Of a stretch of 64,000 nucleotides of DNA, positions 8,873 through 19,771 are shown piece after piece. Positions within the stretch are counted from its first letter, which is position 1; every line of letters starts with the position of its first letter. Both the position numbers and the translations under genes were made by a program. The notes beneath the pieces were generated by a model. The model saw nothing but the letters and a program-made list of their open reading frames with translations. It had not been told where the DNA came from and made no database searches. Origin of the DNA: Arctopsyche grandis (taxonomy: Eukaryota; Arthropoda; Insecta; Trichoptera; Hydropsychidae). Location of the stretch: positions 23,714,839-23,778,838 of the forward strand of contig NC_135356.1 of assembly GCF_051622035.1 (NCBI RefSeq). Reading direction: 5' to 3'.

Positions 8873-11309
8873 TTACGCCAACTTCTGTTTAGTTGCTTTC
8901 TTTACATCTTTGGCACTTTTCACTTTATTATCGGCGTAATTTCTGAAATAAAAATTGTAGAATACGACAAAAGCCAAAAAGCAAATTGTACCAATGACTG
9001 CAATGTACTCATTACGATTTCTGAAACAAAAAATGTATAGCAAAAATTAAAAATTGATAAGGAATGCAATATTGCTAAGAAATAATATCTATAGTAAAAA
9101 GTATTTACCGGAATGGTGTTCCGCATACTGTATACCAGATTGCACCATTAGAAGGTTTCTTTCCGCCTAGACACGAAAAGGAGAAATAGTCTTCGTGGTA
9201 GTCATTCATGCAAAGGTACTTTCGTTTTCTGAGAACCTATATATATTTAATGTAGAAATATCAATTTAGCATTAGATTCACCTAAGATATTATTTTTATA
9301 AAAATGTTGAAATATGTACCGTGCCAAAAGCTGTTTTCTGTGTAACAATCTGACTACACGATCCAATAGGTTCATGCATTCCCATGGAAACTTCGGCTTC
9401 TGGTTGACCCCAAATAGTGAAACCCAAATAAGTTGCATAGTGAGAAATAATATAAAGAATCAGCATCCAATCAAAAACTCCAACTCTGAAAATAGCATTT
9501 GAATCAATTTGATAATTGAAATTAGAAGAATGTTACAAAGCAAGCTCGCTAATACCAAAAAATAAATATTTCATAAGAACACAAAAAAATTCACACAAAT
9601 TCGCAAGTATATATTTATATAGTATTACTTGAGGTTTTATTGCCATTTTATTATGATATGTATTTTACTTCATTACATAAAACACATATTCATAATATAT
9701 TTTGTAAGAAAAAGTTAAGTTTTTCGCTTTGGATATACATACATATATGGCGTGTTAATGGATCTGATTTGCTAAGTAATAATACATATCGTATATTTTT
9801 TCTTATATTTATCCTGTTTAATATTAACTGGAGATTAATAAAATTATTTTTTTGTTATTGAATCCATATACTTGAATGATAAAAATAAATATTAAATGCA
9901 TCAAAATTTTTAATTATTGTTGAAATGGAGATAATTTTTATCGAATTTGTTGAAATATTCGTTTGGTACTTAATTAAAATACATATTAAAATGTATTTTA
10001 ATGAATTTTTAATACGGGGACCTTAGTGACCCCATTTCACTCAATGTTTCAAAAATGGACTCCACCCAGTAAAGGTTAATTCGATAAAGAAAGGTGAAAA
10101 AATGCGTCAAGATGATAAAACATATTATTAATGCATATAATGTACAGCGTGACCTTAGTAATAATAAACATTTGTATCACATATTATCAACATTTTGTAA
10201 ACGTTAATTACAATGTGTTGTAATGTTGTTAATTATTTGATAATATATCGCTAGGTGAACTAGATTTCACAAAATAGTTTCATAACGCTCACAGTATAGC
10301 AAATACAATTTATAATACATAAATATTTATAGAATGCTAGTTGTGCGACCCTTAAATAGAAATCTAAAAGTGAATCAGAAAGTGTGTACAAATATGCAAA
10401 TATCAATGATGAAATGAGGAGAAAGTCGCATGCAATATTTTGTTTAATTTCACATTTACCGAGATGGGTTTCTATCCCTTTGTGTTCTGTCTCCACTCCA
10501 AGCTATGACCAAGAACAAAGTGAGGAGCATAAAGAAAGTAACTTCAGAGTGGATACCGAGCAAGTCGTGCAGCGGATGGTACAACGGAATGAAAAGCAAT
10601 ACTCCTCCTGGCATACCCAATAAGCTTGTCATCAAGACAGTCCTGAGCTCTTTGAAGAATCTATAAATAGACAGATCAATTGCATTATAACTGTAACTAA
10701 TAAATAAAGGAGTGAGCACCGATATAATAAATAAGTAATGCACCCTTTGGATTGCCATTTTTCAACTTTGCTTCCGAAGAAATTGTATGAAAGATGGAAC
10801 CAGAAGGTAAAGCTAGCTGCAAAGGTAGCATGGAAATAGTAAGAGTTCCATGGCACCCAGTAATGTCTATCTGCAATATTGGGATCAGTGTCGTGCCAGG
10901 TCCAGTGTAAGAATTTAACGGCAACAATGTCGTAGGGTAAATCGATCAGAACTGTTGTCAATCCCACGGCAAAGGGTTCTGCCCATCCAGGCAGTTGTAA
11001 TTTGGATACAGTGTATGATGCCTGATAGATGAATACGGGATCTGAATAAAAAATAATTATGTTACTTTTATATGACGATACAATGAAAGTATTATATTAT
11101 AATCTAATTACTGGCCATACTTGAAATACTTTCTCACAATTAAGTAGTTTTAATTGATGATACTTTAAATTTCTATTAGTTAGGGAAATTCAGCTATGGA
11201 CATGACTATTAGTAATCAGTGATGTAACTAGCTTTCAATGGACTTTTTAATTTAAATTTTTGGGAAAATAATGTAACAAACATGTTCATCATAATTCATA
11301 TACTTAACG

Positions 11310-11369
<60 letters not shown>

Positions 11370-12082
11370 TGAATTTTAGAAAATTTCATATTTAGGTAAA
11401 ACATGAGCTGCCAAATTCATTATTCAAACAAAGCCGCATGCAAAATTTTTATATTCCAAATCATTCTTGTCCGATAGTCTATCTTTAATTTTTCAAAGTT
11501 ACTAAATTTTTTAAAATAAAAAAAATTATATATGTATATGTACATAATAACATTTAGAAATGTGAAAATGTTATTAAATTTGACAGCTTCATTTCAGGCC
11601 CCCTTTATTCTCAGCCCTGAGTCTTTGCACTTGTTGCACCTACGTACATAGTTACGACACTGTCAATATGTATGTATTGTAAATGGCTCTCGAGCTGTGT
11701 GAATACAAATTAAATTAAAAACTTACATAACAAAATTATGTGAAGTGGCAGTCTGTTTCCAAATAACATGATGGGAGCTTGCGAGTGCCAGAAGTTATCA
11801 ACATCTGGTAAATTATAGCATATGATTTCTACGACAAGTCCATGGCATATGGTAGCTAGCCAGAGCCATGGCCACCGTCCACCCTTACGAAGTGCTGAAA
11901 ATATTAACGAGACGATGAAAATCATTGAAAATGTTCCCATAATACTCTACAAACATTCATCAAATACCATGAATCAACGTCAGGAATCCTCCCAGTAGAT
12001 AAACAGCTTGTGATATTAAGAATGTAGGTTGAGCTTCCCATAAATTTTCACAGTTGTTGAACTGTATCAACCAATCTATATT
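8873..12082 (-). CDS. Nine-helix membrane protein, DUF7802-like
   Basis: Seven exons can be joined with GT-AG boundaries and consistent phases: 12082-11968, 11894-11727, 11041-10744, 10660-10460, 9485-9320, 9236-9109 and 9020-8873 (TAA). Two introns are only 73 and 83 nt. The joined frame gives about 407 residues with roughly nine hydrophobic spans, for example SQAVYLLGGFLTLIHA, LWLATICHGLVVEIICY, FAVGLTTVLIDLPYDIVAV, SYYFHATFAASFTFWFH, FMLLTLFLVIAWSG and YIAVIGTICFLAFVVFYNFY. The loop HWTWHDTDPNIADRHYWVPW and the stretches NNCENLWEAQP and LPDVDNFWHSQ look strongly conserved. I recall them from an uncharacterised invertebrate family (DUF7802); that assignment is from memory. Function is unknown. 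The C-terminal tail is Lys-rich and ends KQKLA, an ER-retrieval-like basic end. The first exon starts in phase 0, so at least one exon lies upstream. Confidence 0.85.
11314..11366. repeat. (AT)n microsatellite in intron
   Basis: About 26 uninterrupted AT dinucleotides lie in the intron between exons 11894-11727 and 11041-10744 of the membrane protein gene. Confidence 0.95.
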
Positions 12083-13075
12083 CTAAAAATAAGAACAAAG
12101 AAATTGTTAATAATTTTATCTATATTCGGTTACTACGGGGTCGATTTTTATCGACCGCTGGGACCACCTGTACCACGTTCTGATATGTGAGTTTTTTCTG
12201 CACCTGTACAAATTTCAAATATTACACACGTTCGCTCTGTATTTATCGAATTCCATTTGCACATAATATTTATAAATAAATTAAAATCGATGAAAAAATA
12301 GATATTTTGGATCACGGTTATGTCTAGGTCACGGGCGTGCAAACTGCGGCATGCGAAACTAAAACATTTTGAGAACAACTTCGAAATATACAGGTCTCCT
12401 TAATTTTTTTGTGGTTTGTGACAGTTTTTTGAATTTAAAGAAAAAGTAATTCATGAAAAATATTGTAAGGAAAATGAAGAAAAAAAAATCTTTAAATATA
12501 TTAAATGTAATTTTCATTTTTCACTCCTTTGAGAGATTATGTAATGAAATTTTTCAATTTTCAATGGTGAAAATGAAATATTGTGATGAAAATATTTTTT
12601 ATGTAATTTTTTACTTCTCAAAAAATAATCACACCTTGTTTTATCTAAATTTCACATAAATATTACGGCTCCAATGCAAAAAAAAAAAATTTGATATCTT
12701 TATATTACACAAATACATACATCGATAAAATTTTGAAAATAGGTGATATTTCGCTCTTTATAGAGATTTTTGCCATGTAGCAATCAAAAATATTTCTTAT
12801 GTACATAATATATTTTTGTTCTGTAATACAATATATATGTTAATCTATACACGTATGCAGATAAAGAGGTAATATTATCTGTTTGTGTCTTTTACGTTCC
12901 ATTTAAGGTAGACGAAGTTTATTGAAAACATCGATATCATTTTAATGTAACAATATTTTATTGATGTAATAATCACGTAAACTTTTTTTTTATCTAAATA
13001 CTATATTGCAACAGTCGTTATAATATTAATAATAAATTAAATTTTTGGTACTTTTGTTTATGCATATATTACGTG

Positions 13076-13466
13076 GGTCTACGTGACGAGCCAGAATGTT
13101 AAATTACAGAAAACACAAATATCGGAAGGCAAAGATCGAAAATCGAAAGATCTTAAGTCGAAAGATCAAAAAAAGGGTGCATGGTAAACGGTACATACTC
13201 ACTTAATTTGCGCGAGAAGGGTACAACAGGAACAAGAGGAACAGGCTTTTCCTCCCGTATTCTGCGCGCGCACATTAATACGGGAGGAAAAGCCTGTTCC
13301 TCTTGTTCCTGTTGTATCCTGCTCGCGCAAATTAAATGAGTATGTACCGTTTACCATGCACCCTTTTTTTTTTGATCTTTCGACTTAAGATTTTTCGATT
13401 TTCGATCTTTGCCTTCCGATATTTGTGTTTTCTGTAATTTAACATTCTGGCTCGTCACGGAGACCG
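13076..13466. mobile_element. MULE-like foldback element, copy B
   Basis: This is an almost perfect 390-bp palindrome. Arms of about 180 bp run from the end (GGTCTACGTGACGAGCC) through GGTGCATGGTAAACGGTAC to a centre around GCGCGCGCACATTAATACG. Flanks ATATTACGT and ATATAAGGT agree at 7 of 9 positions, consistent with a decayed 9-bp duplication. Terminal sequences differ slightly from copies A, C and D (GACGAGCCAGAATG against GGGCCCGAATGTG) but match half copy E. It lies in the large first intron of the membrane protein gene. Confidence 0.8.
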
Positions 13467-13476
13467 ATATAAGGTA

Positions 13477-13701
13477 TATATCGATGACTTGGTGCACAGA
13501 TATTGTATGTCCATTTTTGAATTTGTATCGAATTTTAAGTTTGAAGATGCTGGAATAATTCAGGTTTTTTCTTTCAAGTTAATTTATATATATTAACATT
13601 GAAAGGAAAAACCTGAATTATTCCAGCATTTACAAACTTAAAATTCGGCACAAATTCAAAAATGGACATCCAATATCTATGCACCAAGCCATCGATATGT
13701 A
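13477..13701. repeat. Second foldback element beside copy B
   Basis: Arms of about 100 bp: the left arm ATCGATGACTTGGTGCACAG...GGAATAATTCAGG pairs with the right arm CCTGAATTATTCCAGC...GCACCAAGCCATCGAT across an 18-25 bp AT-rich centre. It starts about 11 bp after copy B ends, so two large cruciform-capable palindromes lie side by side. Confidence 0.78.
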
Positions 13702-13872
13702 TTCTATAAAAAAAATGGTATTTTATACTTATACAAAATATAATACCATTTTCTAAAATTAGGTTTATTTTAGATGACACACTCTTCTCTATAAATTAAA
13801 ACAGAGTGGGCGTAGTGTAGGTATTCTATTTTGGAGTTATGTTGATAGTTCAACTTTTTATGAATATAATAT

Positions 13873-14497
13873 TTAGGCTGACCATACTTATTTAGTGCAA
13901 AAACGGAACGGAAAGAGACGGTGGTATCATCTAATTTCTTTAACAATTAATTCCAACAAAAAAATCCCCCCCCTCGTATATTTAATCGGAGTAGCCAATA
14001 TTTCATTATAAGGATTAGGGTTACTAGATACATTAAAAAAATATATTTTAATATTTTTTTATTATTTGGTCTGGCAGCGATGTATTTAACGAATTTTTAT
14101 TCAACTAATAATAATTATGTGCAAGGAAATTTCTTTTTTTTTCAAATAAGTGAATCTCACGATTGGGAAGCTGAAGTTTCTCCTAAATAAATACTGTTGT
14201 TAAAGAAAACCTAAATACTAGATTAATTAAGTAGAAGTTAAATAATCAAGGAAATTAAAGTAGAAGAAGCTAAAAAAAAATAAAAAATTATACATATAAT
14301 CAAGTTAATTAAAGCCGCGCTTAATTAAATAATTAAATCAATAAATATAGTCAAGTTAAGTAAAGCTTCAATAATTAATAGTTGTATTCAATACAATGTT
14401 TATTGAACAAAATTTATTTAAAGTAAATCTTAGGGACAATAAGATTAATCGAACGGATATTTCCCATTGAAAACAAAACGTATGATCACCCTACGTA
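13873..14497. repeat. Possible TIR element, GGCTGACCATAC ends
   Basis: The left end GGCTGACCATAC (about 13876) and the right end GTATGATCACCC (about 14484) are imperfect inverted copies, each next to a TA. The interior is AT-rich with no coding capacity. A similar GTATGGTCAGCG occurs near 50994. The family is unknown and the call is tentative. Confidence 0.35.
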
Positions 14498-14957
14498 CTT
14501 GAAATATTCCTATGATTGATCATAGAAATTAAACAGTTCATTGAACCTTTTACATGTTTTTTTTTCATTATGATATTTTCCTTGTGTTAAATGAAAAAAT
14601 GGTATACTAAATTAAAGTGTCTATTTGAAGACTGTCTATTTTTTTGTAATTTGACAAGAGGAAATACGTTAGTAAAAAAATAAGAATCCTGTTACATTTC
14701 GTACATTTTAGAACCCGTGATGGTGCTTCTGGCTATCATTTAGTAGTCTAAATGATAGCGATGTATTAATTTAAAGTCAATTGGCGCTAATATATTATTT
14801 CAATCCAAATGGCCAATGAATATCGTTTCTAGTGTTGCCTTTAGTTAAAAAATTAATGTTTTACATAAAATATTATGTTTAAAAATATTTGTAATAAAAG
14901 GATTGAGTATAATGTTGGGCAAGAATTGAGCTGGTTATTAGATTGAAATTCACTGAC

Positions 14958-15049
14958 ATCTTTGTACTTAATTTCACGTAGCTCGACGCCAAAGCCAGTG
15001 AGGTTCTTGGCTGCCATGGTGCTGACGCTGATCAACGTGTCGCTACACT
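14958..15049 (-). promoter_or_regulatory. Probable first exon and initiator of membrane gene
   Basis: On the minus strand a TTCAGTGT initiator puts a start of transcription at 15049 (A of TCAGT). A strong-context start, CACCATGG, follows at 15017, only 32 nt downstream. The +28 to +32 bases GCACC match four of five DPE positions. The frame reads MAAKNLTGFGVELREIKYKD and then meets possible donors: GTCAGT after codon 20 (phase 0, matching the exon at 12082) or GTGAAT shortly after (phase 1, usable with an alternative acceptor 7 nt inside that exon). The link to the downstream exons across about 2.9 kb is inferred from strand, order and phase. Confidence 0.5.
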
Positions 15050-15449
15050 GAACTACGTGTAGCCCACGCGGTCTCTTAACTCGTTATTTGTACAGATTGC
15101 TTTATGATAAGATATATAAAATATAGAATATGAAACGGTTCGATTAATAAAAAGTTAGACTGCTTTTAAAATATTTTAAATACATATTTGAAAGCAAAAA
15201 CTATATTTTTGTAAAATTAGTAAATTTAATGGATATATTATGTACATATGTGGAAGCATTGAAAATGATATACTGATTATGTACATTGCATGGCCGTAAC
15301 CAAAGGAGGGGGGCTATGGAGGTGACAGACCCCTAAATTTAAAAAATAATACATAATTAGAAATAATCATAAAATCAAATTTACAATTTTTAAATTTAAT
15401 TCAAAAACTTTAATTTTTTTTCAGTAAATAGATTTTAAAAAAATAGTAT
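15050..15449. other. Upstream region, nothing further seen
   Basis: AT-rich DNA upstream of the probable minus-strand start at 15049. A GC-richer patch (15050-15075) next to the initiator may belong to the promoter. No gene seen. Confidence 0.4.
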
Positions 15450-15746
15450 GAAAATGAGCGGTCTCCGTGGCGAGCACGAATGTGAAACGCCCGAAAACGC
15501 AAATATCGGAAGGCAAAGATCGAAAATCGAAAGATCTTAAGTCGAAAGATCAAAACAAAAGGGTGCATGGTAAACGGTACATACTCGCTTAATTTGCGCG
15601 AGCAGGATACAACAGGAACAAGAGGAACAGGCTTTTCCTCCCGTATTCTGCACGCGCACATTCTTTCGATTTTCGATCTTTGCTTTCCGATATTTGCGTT
15701 TTCGGGCGTTTCACATTCGGGCCCGTGAGGTAGACCCGAAAATGAG
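15450..15746. mobile_element. MULE-like foldback element, copy C
   Basis: The element at 15459-15737 is flanked by a perfect 9-bp direct repeat GAAAATGAG (15450-15458 and 15738-15746). The left arm is full length (through GGTGCATGGTAAACGGTACA and GCGCGAGCAGGATACAACAG); the right arm has lost its inner part and resumes at TTTCGATTTTCGATCTTTG. This is independent proof, with copy A, that the family makes 9-bp duplications. Confidence 0.85.
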
Positions 15747-17040
15747 AACTTGTTTTTGATAATTCGCAATATGATTCATAAACTTGGGAGTAAAGAAAGA
15801 ATCGCCGCGCCATAGGAGTGAATTTTTTTCAAAAAAATAGCACGATTAACTAAACACTGTTCGACACGAAAAATGGTTCAGAGACGAGATATGATTTTTC
15901 TTATAGATATATGCCCAGTGAACACGAATCTGGTAATAAAAAATGTTGATTGGCTTGAGATTCGGAGATATATGTGTTTTTTAAATCGCGCGATTTTTTG
16001 CGCGCGATATCTTGGTGTTGTTAGGTCGATGTCTCAAAATATGTCAATTTTCTGTTCAAAATAAATATTGGAATCTATAGTCGAGTATTTTATCTTTCAT
16101 TTGTAGTAATTTTCAGCTTTCAAATCTCGCTAAGTAGTCGTTTAGTTCAAATCAAAAGTCAAAAGTACGTATTTTTTCCCACTGTTAATACTATTTTATA
16201 TTGAGTTTTTTCTATTGAAACATGTTTATTGGGATAGTGTTCTGACCACACTATTTTTTATTTTCGTTTAAAGGGTTTATTGGAAGTGTGCTGAACTTTA
16301 AATCGGTAAAATTAGCTTGTAATAGTAGAGCAAAAAGCTTGTACTAGTATTTACTAGTATTTACACGAATCTGAATTGAATTAACACATAGGATACCACG
16401 GGCTATTGCTAAAGAAACAGGCGTGCGGCGGGGAGAATTTGCGCTAATCTTTGCATAAAACTGTAACTGTTTAAAATGTCATATCTCTTTTACCAGTAAA
16501 CGTATAAAAGTGAAATTTGAAATGCAGTTTCGTATGGACTATCTTAAAATTTCGTAATTGTAAAATCAGTAAAAGTCAAACTGTGAGTCGCGTACTAATA
16601 AAATAAATAATTAAAATTTGTATAAATATGGCAAATATACATATTTTATAAATAAACAAAAAAAATCTAGCAGCAGTGAACCTTTGTGTAACAAAAACAA
16701 CAAATGTCGTTATTTGAAACCTATAAATACAATGCAGTCAGATGCAATTCCATATGCGCTTTGGAATTGCCGACATCGAACAAGGTTAATCCTCTTTCGT
16801 CATAAATAACAATTTCATTTCGTCATTTTCAAAAGTCGTCATTTGTCGAACAGTGTAATTTGATAATTTAGTCCAAAAAAGTCATAAAAATAACGAAAAG
16901 TCGATTATTCTATTCAATACGATATTCTTAGTCGTATGAACTCACTGGATAAATATTTATTTCAAGTATGACGAAGAATGTGTTTATTTATTTATACTAT
17001 AGTTTAATACATATATTATAATACATTAATTGATTTTAGT
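15747..17040. other. AT-rich intergenic DNA
   Basis: Only short open frames without protein-like composition. A GC-richer spot near 16420-16450 (CAGGCGTGCGGCGGGGAG) is unexplained. I see no gene or repeat I can name. Confidence 0.45.
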
Positions 17041-17043
17041 TTA

Positions 17044-17510
17044 TTACTTTGCATTAACACATTCTTCGGTATATGTATATATTACATACATATATATTTG
17101 AACTATCAATCTTAATTTAATCACATCTTCCACAGAGGTATTAATACCCTTCAAGAAGGCACTAATGTTTTTAGCACCTCTAATATTTTCACGAAGGGAT
17201 GCATAGATTTGATCACCACTGTGGAAAACACCTCCTTTAGTTATTGCTTTATTAACTCTACATATAATTAATTTATTTCTATTTATAGTTTTATGATTAT
17301 GCATATCTCTATTTCTAATTATATAATTATTAAAATATCTATGTAGGTAATAGATTGTTATCAAGTTTATGTACAAATTTTACAGCGCTTAATTTATGAC
17401 CATTTCTAATATCCAACCATTCCAATTCATCTCTTAAAATTCTTACGTTTTCTCACATTCAAAATTGCACGCATTATAACCCTATTTTGCATTTTTTGTG
17501 GTTTTTCAAT
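17044..17510 (-). pseudogene. LINE reverse transcriptase C-terminal remnant
   Basis: Minus-strand frames, with stops and a frameshift near 17390, read QNRVIMRAILNVRKRKNF, then ELEWLDIRNGHKLSAVKFVH, then NNLLPTYF, and then (17376-17044) a region with NYIIRNRD and FHSGDQIYASLRENI. This order (QNRAMR..., LxWLxVxxR, NGLLPxYL, xIRNR, GxxLYNxLP) is the usual C-terminal tail of Jockey/CR1-like reverse transcriptases. The copy is decayed and 5'-truncated. Confidence 0.55.
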
Positions 17511-17711
17511 GCTTAATAAACTAAATAGATTGAGCACTATGTACCTAAAATTAAAAAAAAATCAATTGGGGAGGGGTTTGCGTTTACGTTTCAGCCCCTA
17601 TCTGAAAAAAATCTGGCTACGGCCGTGGTACATTGTACATATGTATATCTAATCCTGTTCTTACACGATGAATGCATTCTGGATAGTAAAAAGATATGGT
17701 GTATAATTGAT

Positions 17712-17815
17712 GTCATCATCATCATCATCTACAGCCATTCCCCATTCACTGCTGGATGAAGACTTCTCCAACACGCTTCCACTCGTCTCTGTTATGTGCA
17801 ACTTTCATCTACACA
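17712..17815 (-). mobile_element. RTE-type LINE 3' tail remnant
   Basis: On the plus strand a TCATCATCATCATC run precedes ACAGCCATTCCCCATTCACT and GCTGGATGAAGACTTCTCC. Reversed, this is the common 3' end of RTE-type LINEs (…TTCATCCAGCAGTGAATGG… followed by an ATG-repeat tail). Only about 100 bp survive. Confidence 0.55.
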
Positions 17816-17868
17816 TTTTCCAAATTTCGTCTACCCATTTTCCCTGCAGTCTTATGAACAACTAGATA

Positions 17869-17899
17869 CGGACATATGAGTCCGTAACTCATATGTCCG
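17869..17899. repeat. 12-bp perfect hairpin
   Basis: CGGACATATGAG and CTCATATGTCCG form a perfect stem with a 7-nt loop (TCCGTAA). It lies just before the remnant arm of the GGTTACATCC foldback (18015-18060). Confidence 0.7.
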
Positions 17900-18014
17900 C
17901 ATTTTAGATTCGATAATAAGAAAAATCTCGTAAAAAAAGCATATGCTGAGCAATATTTGGCAATTTTTCTGTGCGACGAATTTCCGTGCGACAGAAGATC
18001 CGCGCGCACAATTT

Positions 18015-18060
18015 TCGTAGCGGCGGCTATCCTTGTAGCGATTCACATTTGGGATGTAAC
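18015..18060. repeat. Right arm of GGTTACATCC foldback
   Basis: The words TTTTCGTAGCGGCGGC, TAGCGATTCACATTTGGG and ATGTAAC match the right arm at 2325-2371. No left arm is recognisable. A hAT MITE inserted into its last bases and duplicated GATGTAAC. Confidence 0.65.
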
Positions 18061-18333
18061 CAGTGGTGTCACCCTAATGGTTTCCATGGGTTTGTGGAAA
18101 CCCGTTGCTAAAAATCAAAAGTTTCCGGAAACTCGTTACTTAATCTAAAAATTCATATGATTTTTGTCAAAAATTTTACAAATCTTGAAAATTGAATGAA
18201 CTTTCGTGTATGTAATATGTAGCGCCTTGGACGAAAAAAAATGTATATACATACATATATATTTTCAAAATAAATTTTTTGAAAAAAATTTGATAACCCG
18301 TTGTTCCAAAATTTAGACACCACTGGATGTAAC
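18053..18333. mobile_element. hAT MITE, copy 2
   Basis: The element at 18061-18325 has CAGTGGTGTCACCC and GACACCACTG ends and a perfect 8-bp duplication GATGTAAC (18053-18060, 18326-18333). It matches the copy at 1937-2195 in reverse orientation. Both copies lie at the edge of the same foldback family. Confidence 0.88.
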
Positions 18334-18439
18334 CTGTTTACCATTCGTGAGGATACATATTAGTGGTAACATGGACCAAAGATCCCAAAAAATCGGGAAT
18401 ATTAATAAGTAAATACTATTTTTTTTGGTTTTTCACAGG

Positions 18440-18680
18440 AGAGAACCAGAACTGAAAATGAAATCGGATCCGGAACTGAAAAAGGAATCCAGAACCGGAA
18501 CTGAAAAAGGCATCGGGATGCGGAACTAAAAAAGGAATCGGGATCCGGAACTGAAACAGGAATCCGGATTTAGAACTGAAAAGGAAATCTGGATTGAGAC
18601 AAGAATCCGGATCCGAAACTGAAAAAGAAATCTAAATCGCAATCGGAACCGAAAACGGCATTGAAATCGAAAATATAATC
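18440..18680 (+). repeat. Degenerate minisatellite, ~26-bp unit
   Basis: About eight to nine diverged units of the form AATCSGGATCCGGAACTGAA followed by AAAGG, each centred on GGATCCGGAACTGAAA. The outer units are the most decayed. It abuts a Helitron-like end at about 18700. Confidence 0.8.
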
Positions 18681-18699
18681 GAATTCGATATCGAATTTT

Positions 18700-18789
18700 T
18701 TTTTACAACGTCACGGATTATATCACCCAAACCTTATATACATGCTTACATAGTTACATACAAAGTCTCTTTCGAAATTATATATTAGA
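18700..18789 (-). mobile_element. Helitron-like fragment, copy H1
   Basis: It holds the family words AACGTCACGGAT, TCTCTTTCGAAATTATATAT and the end TTAGA|T, which on the minus strand is T|TCTAATATATAATTTCG-like. The opposite end is missing. MULE-like copy D begins one base after it. Confidence 0.6.
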
Positions 18790-18790
18790 T

Positions 18791-19638
18791 GGGTCTACCT
18801 CACGGGCCCGAATGTGAAACGTCCGAAAACGCAAATATCGGAAGGCAAAGATCGAAAATCGAAAGATCTTAAGTCGAAAGATCAAAAAAAAAAGGGTGCA
18901 TGGTAAACGGTACTATGTATATATAATATATATGAGTGGCATGCGGTGAAATTATCTCTCTTTTTGTCATACAGTCTTATTTAATGTGCACGCGCAGAAT
19001 ACGGGAGGAAAAGCCTGTTCCTCTTATTCCTGTTGTATTATATGTAGAACAGGTGGTCGAGTGAAAGGTTTCGACCGTTTCCCGGCCTATGGAAATTCAG
19101 TTGAGTTTGAAAGAGGATCGTTTATTTTTGTTCAATTTGGTACAATGGTTATTGTATGTACGAAGAGGTTTCTTCGGAGATGTGATCTAGTTGAACTCTA
19201 GAGGCTCACTCTGCCGGTGGAGGTTTCGTGTGCCGTGTGCACATCTTTTGTTCTTGGTACTCCCGCTGCCCTAGTTATGCTGCGAGCGTGGTTTTATGGG
19301 TTCATACGCCTGGACGTAGTTTGTGGTTTTTATGGGTTCAGTGTGTTCTTCCTTTGTTTCTCAGACACGTGTATAGAAACACGTGTCGACCTTTTGACGA
19401 GGCGAGCGTGTGCCATGCGTTAATGACTTTCCTAGATATGTGTCGCAGTGACCTGATGAGATCATTTCAGTTGTACTATATGCCTACAGTATCCTGCTCG
19501 CGCAAATTAAGTGAGGATGTACAACGGGGGGGAGAGACCCTTTTTTATCTTTCGACTTAAGATCTTTTGATTTTCGATCTTTGCCTTCCGATATTTGCGT
19601 TTCCGGACGTTTCACTTTCGGTCCCGTGAGGTAGACCC
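18791..19638. mobile_element. MULE-like foldback element, copy D
   Basis: The left arm begins GGGTCTACCTCACGGGCC and the right arm ends GTGAGGTAGACCC, with the family interior between them. The interior carries TGGCATGCGGTGAAATTATC (related to the element at 7604) and a roughly 446-bp insertion at 19043-19488. Flanking 9-mers ATATTAGAT and GTATTTTAC agree poorly, so the duplication has decayed or the left flank was replaced. Confidence 0.75.
19043..19488. mobile_element. Possible solo LTR inside copy D
   Basis: This GC-richer segment interrupts the foldback word TGTTGTATCCTGCTCG. It starts TGTAGAACAGG and ends TATGCCTACA, so TGTAG and CTACA are inverted tips. GTAT occurs just before it (19035-19038, then an extra TATA) and immediately after it (19489-19492). 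TG...CA tips and a 4-bp duplication suggest a solo LTR, but no internal region or second copy is present here to prove it. Its short ORFs (19217-19423, 19228-19560) look incidental. Confidence 0.4.
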
Positions 19639-19727
19639 GTATTTTACTATTTCAAATGTAATTATATGAAAATAGCTGCAGTGTTTCCCTTATTTCGAAC
19701 ATTCGAATTATTTTGACGTATAGGAAC

Positions 19728-19771
19728 ATGGCCAGGACGATCTGTGTTGAGTCCACCAGCGGTTGTTTTAT
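19728..19771 (+). CDS. Candidate 5' coding exon of LETMD1 gene
   Basis: ATG in fair context (GGAACATGGCC) opens 14 codons (MARTICVESTSGCF) ending in phase 2 at a weak donor, AT|GTAATT. Phase 2 is what the exon at 21056 requires. The donor is poor and no promoter motif was seen, so this is only a candidate. Confidence 0.2.

Noticed and set aside
10384-10623. Plus-strand ORF of 79 codons
   Set aside because: Shadow of exon 10660-10460 of the minus-strand membrane protein gene.
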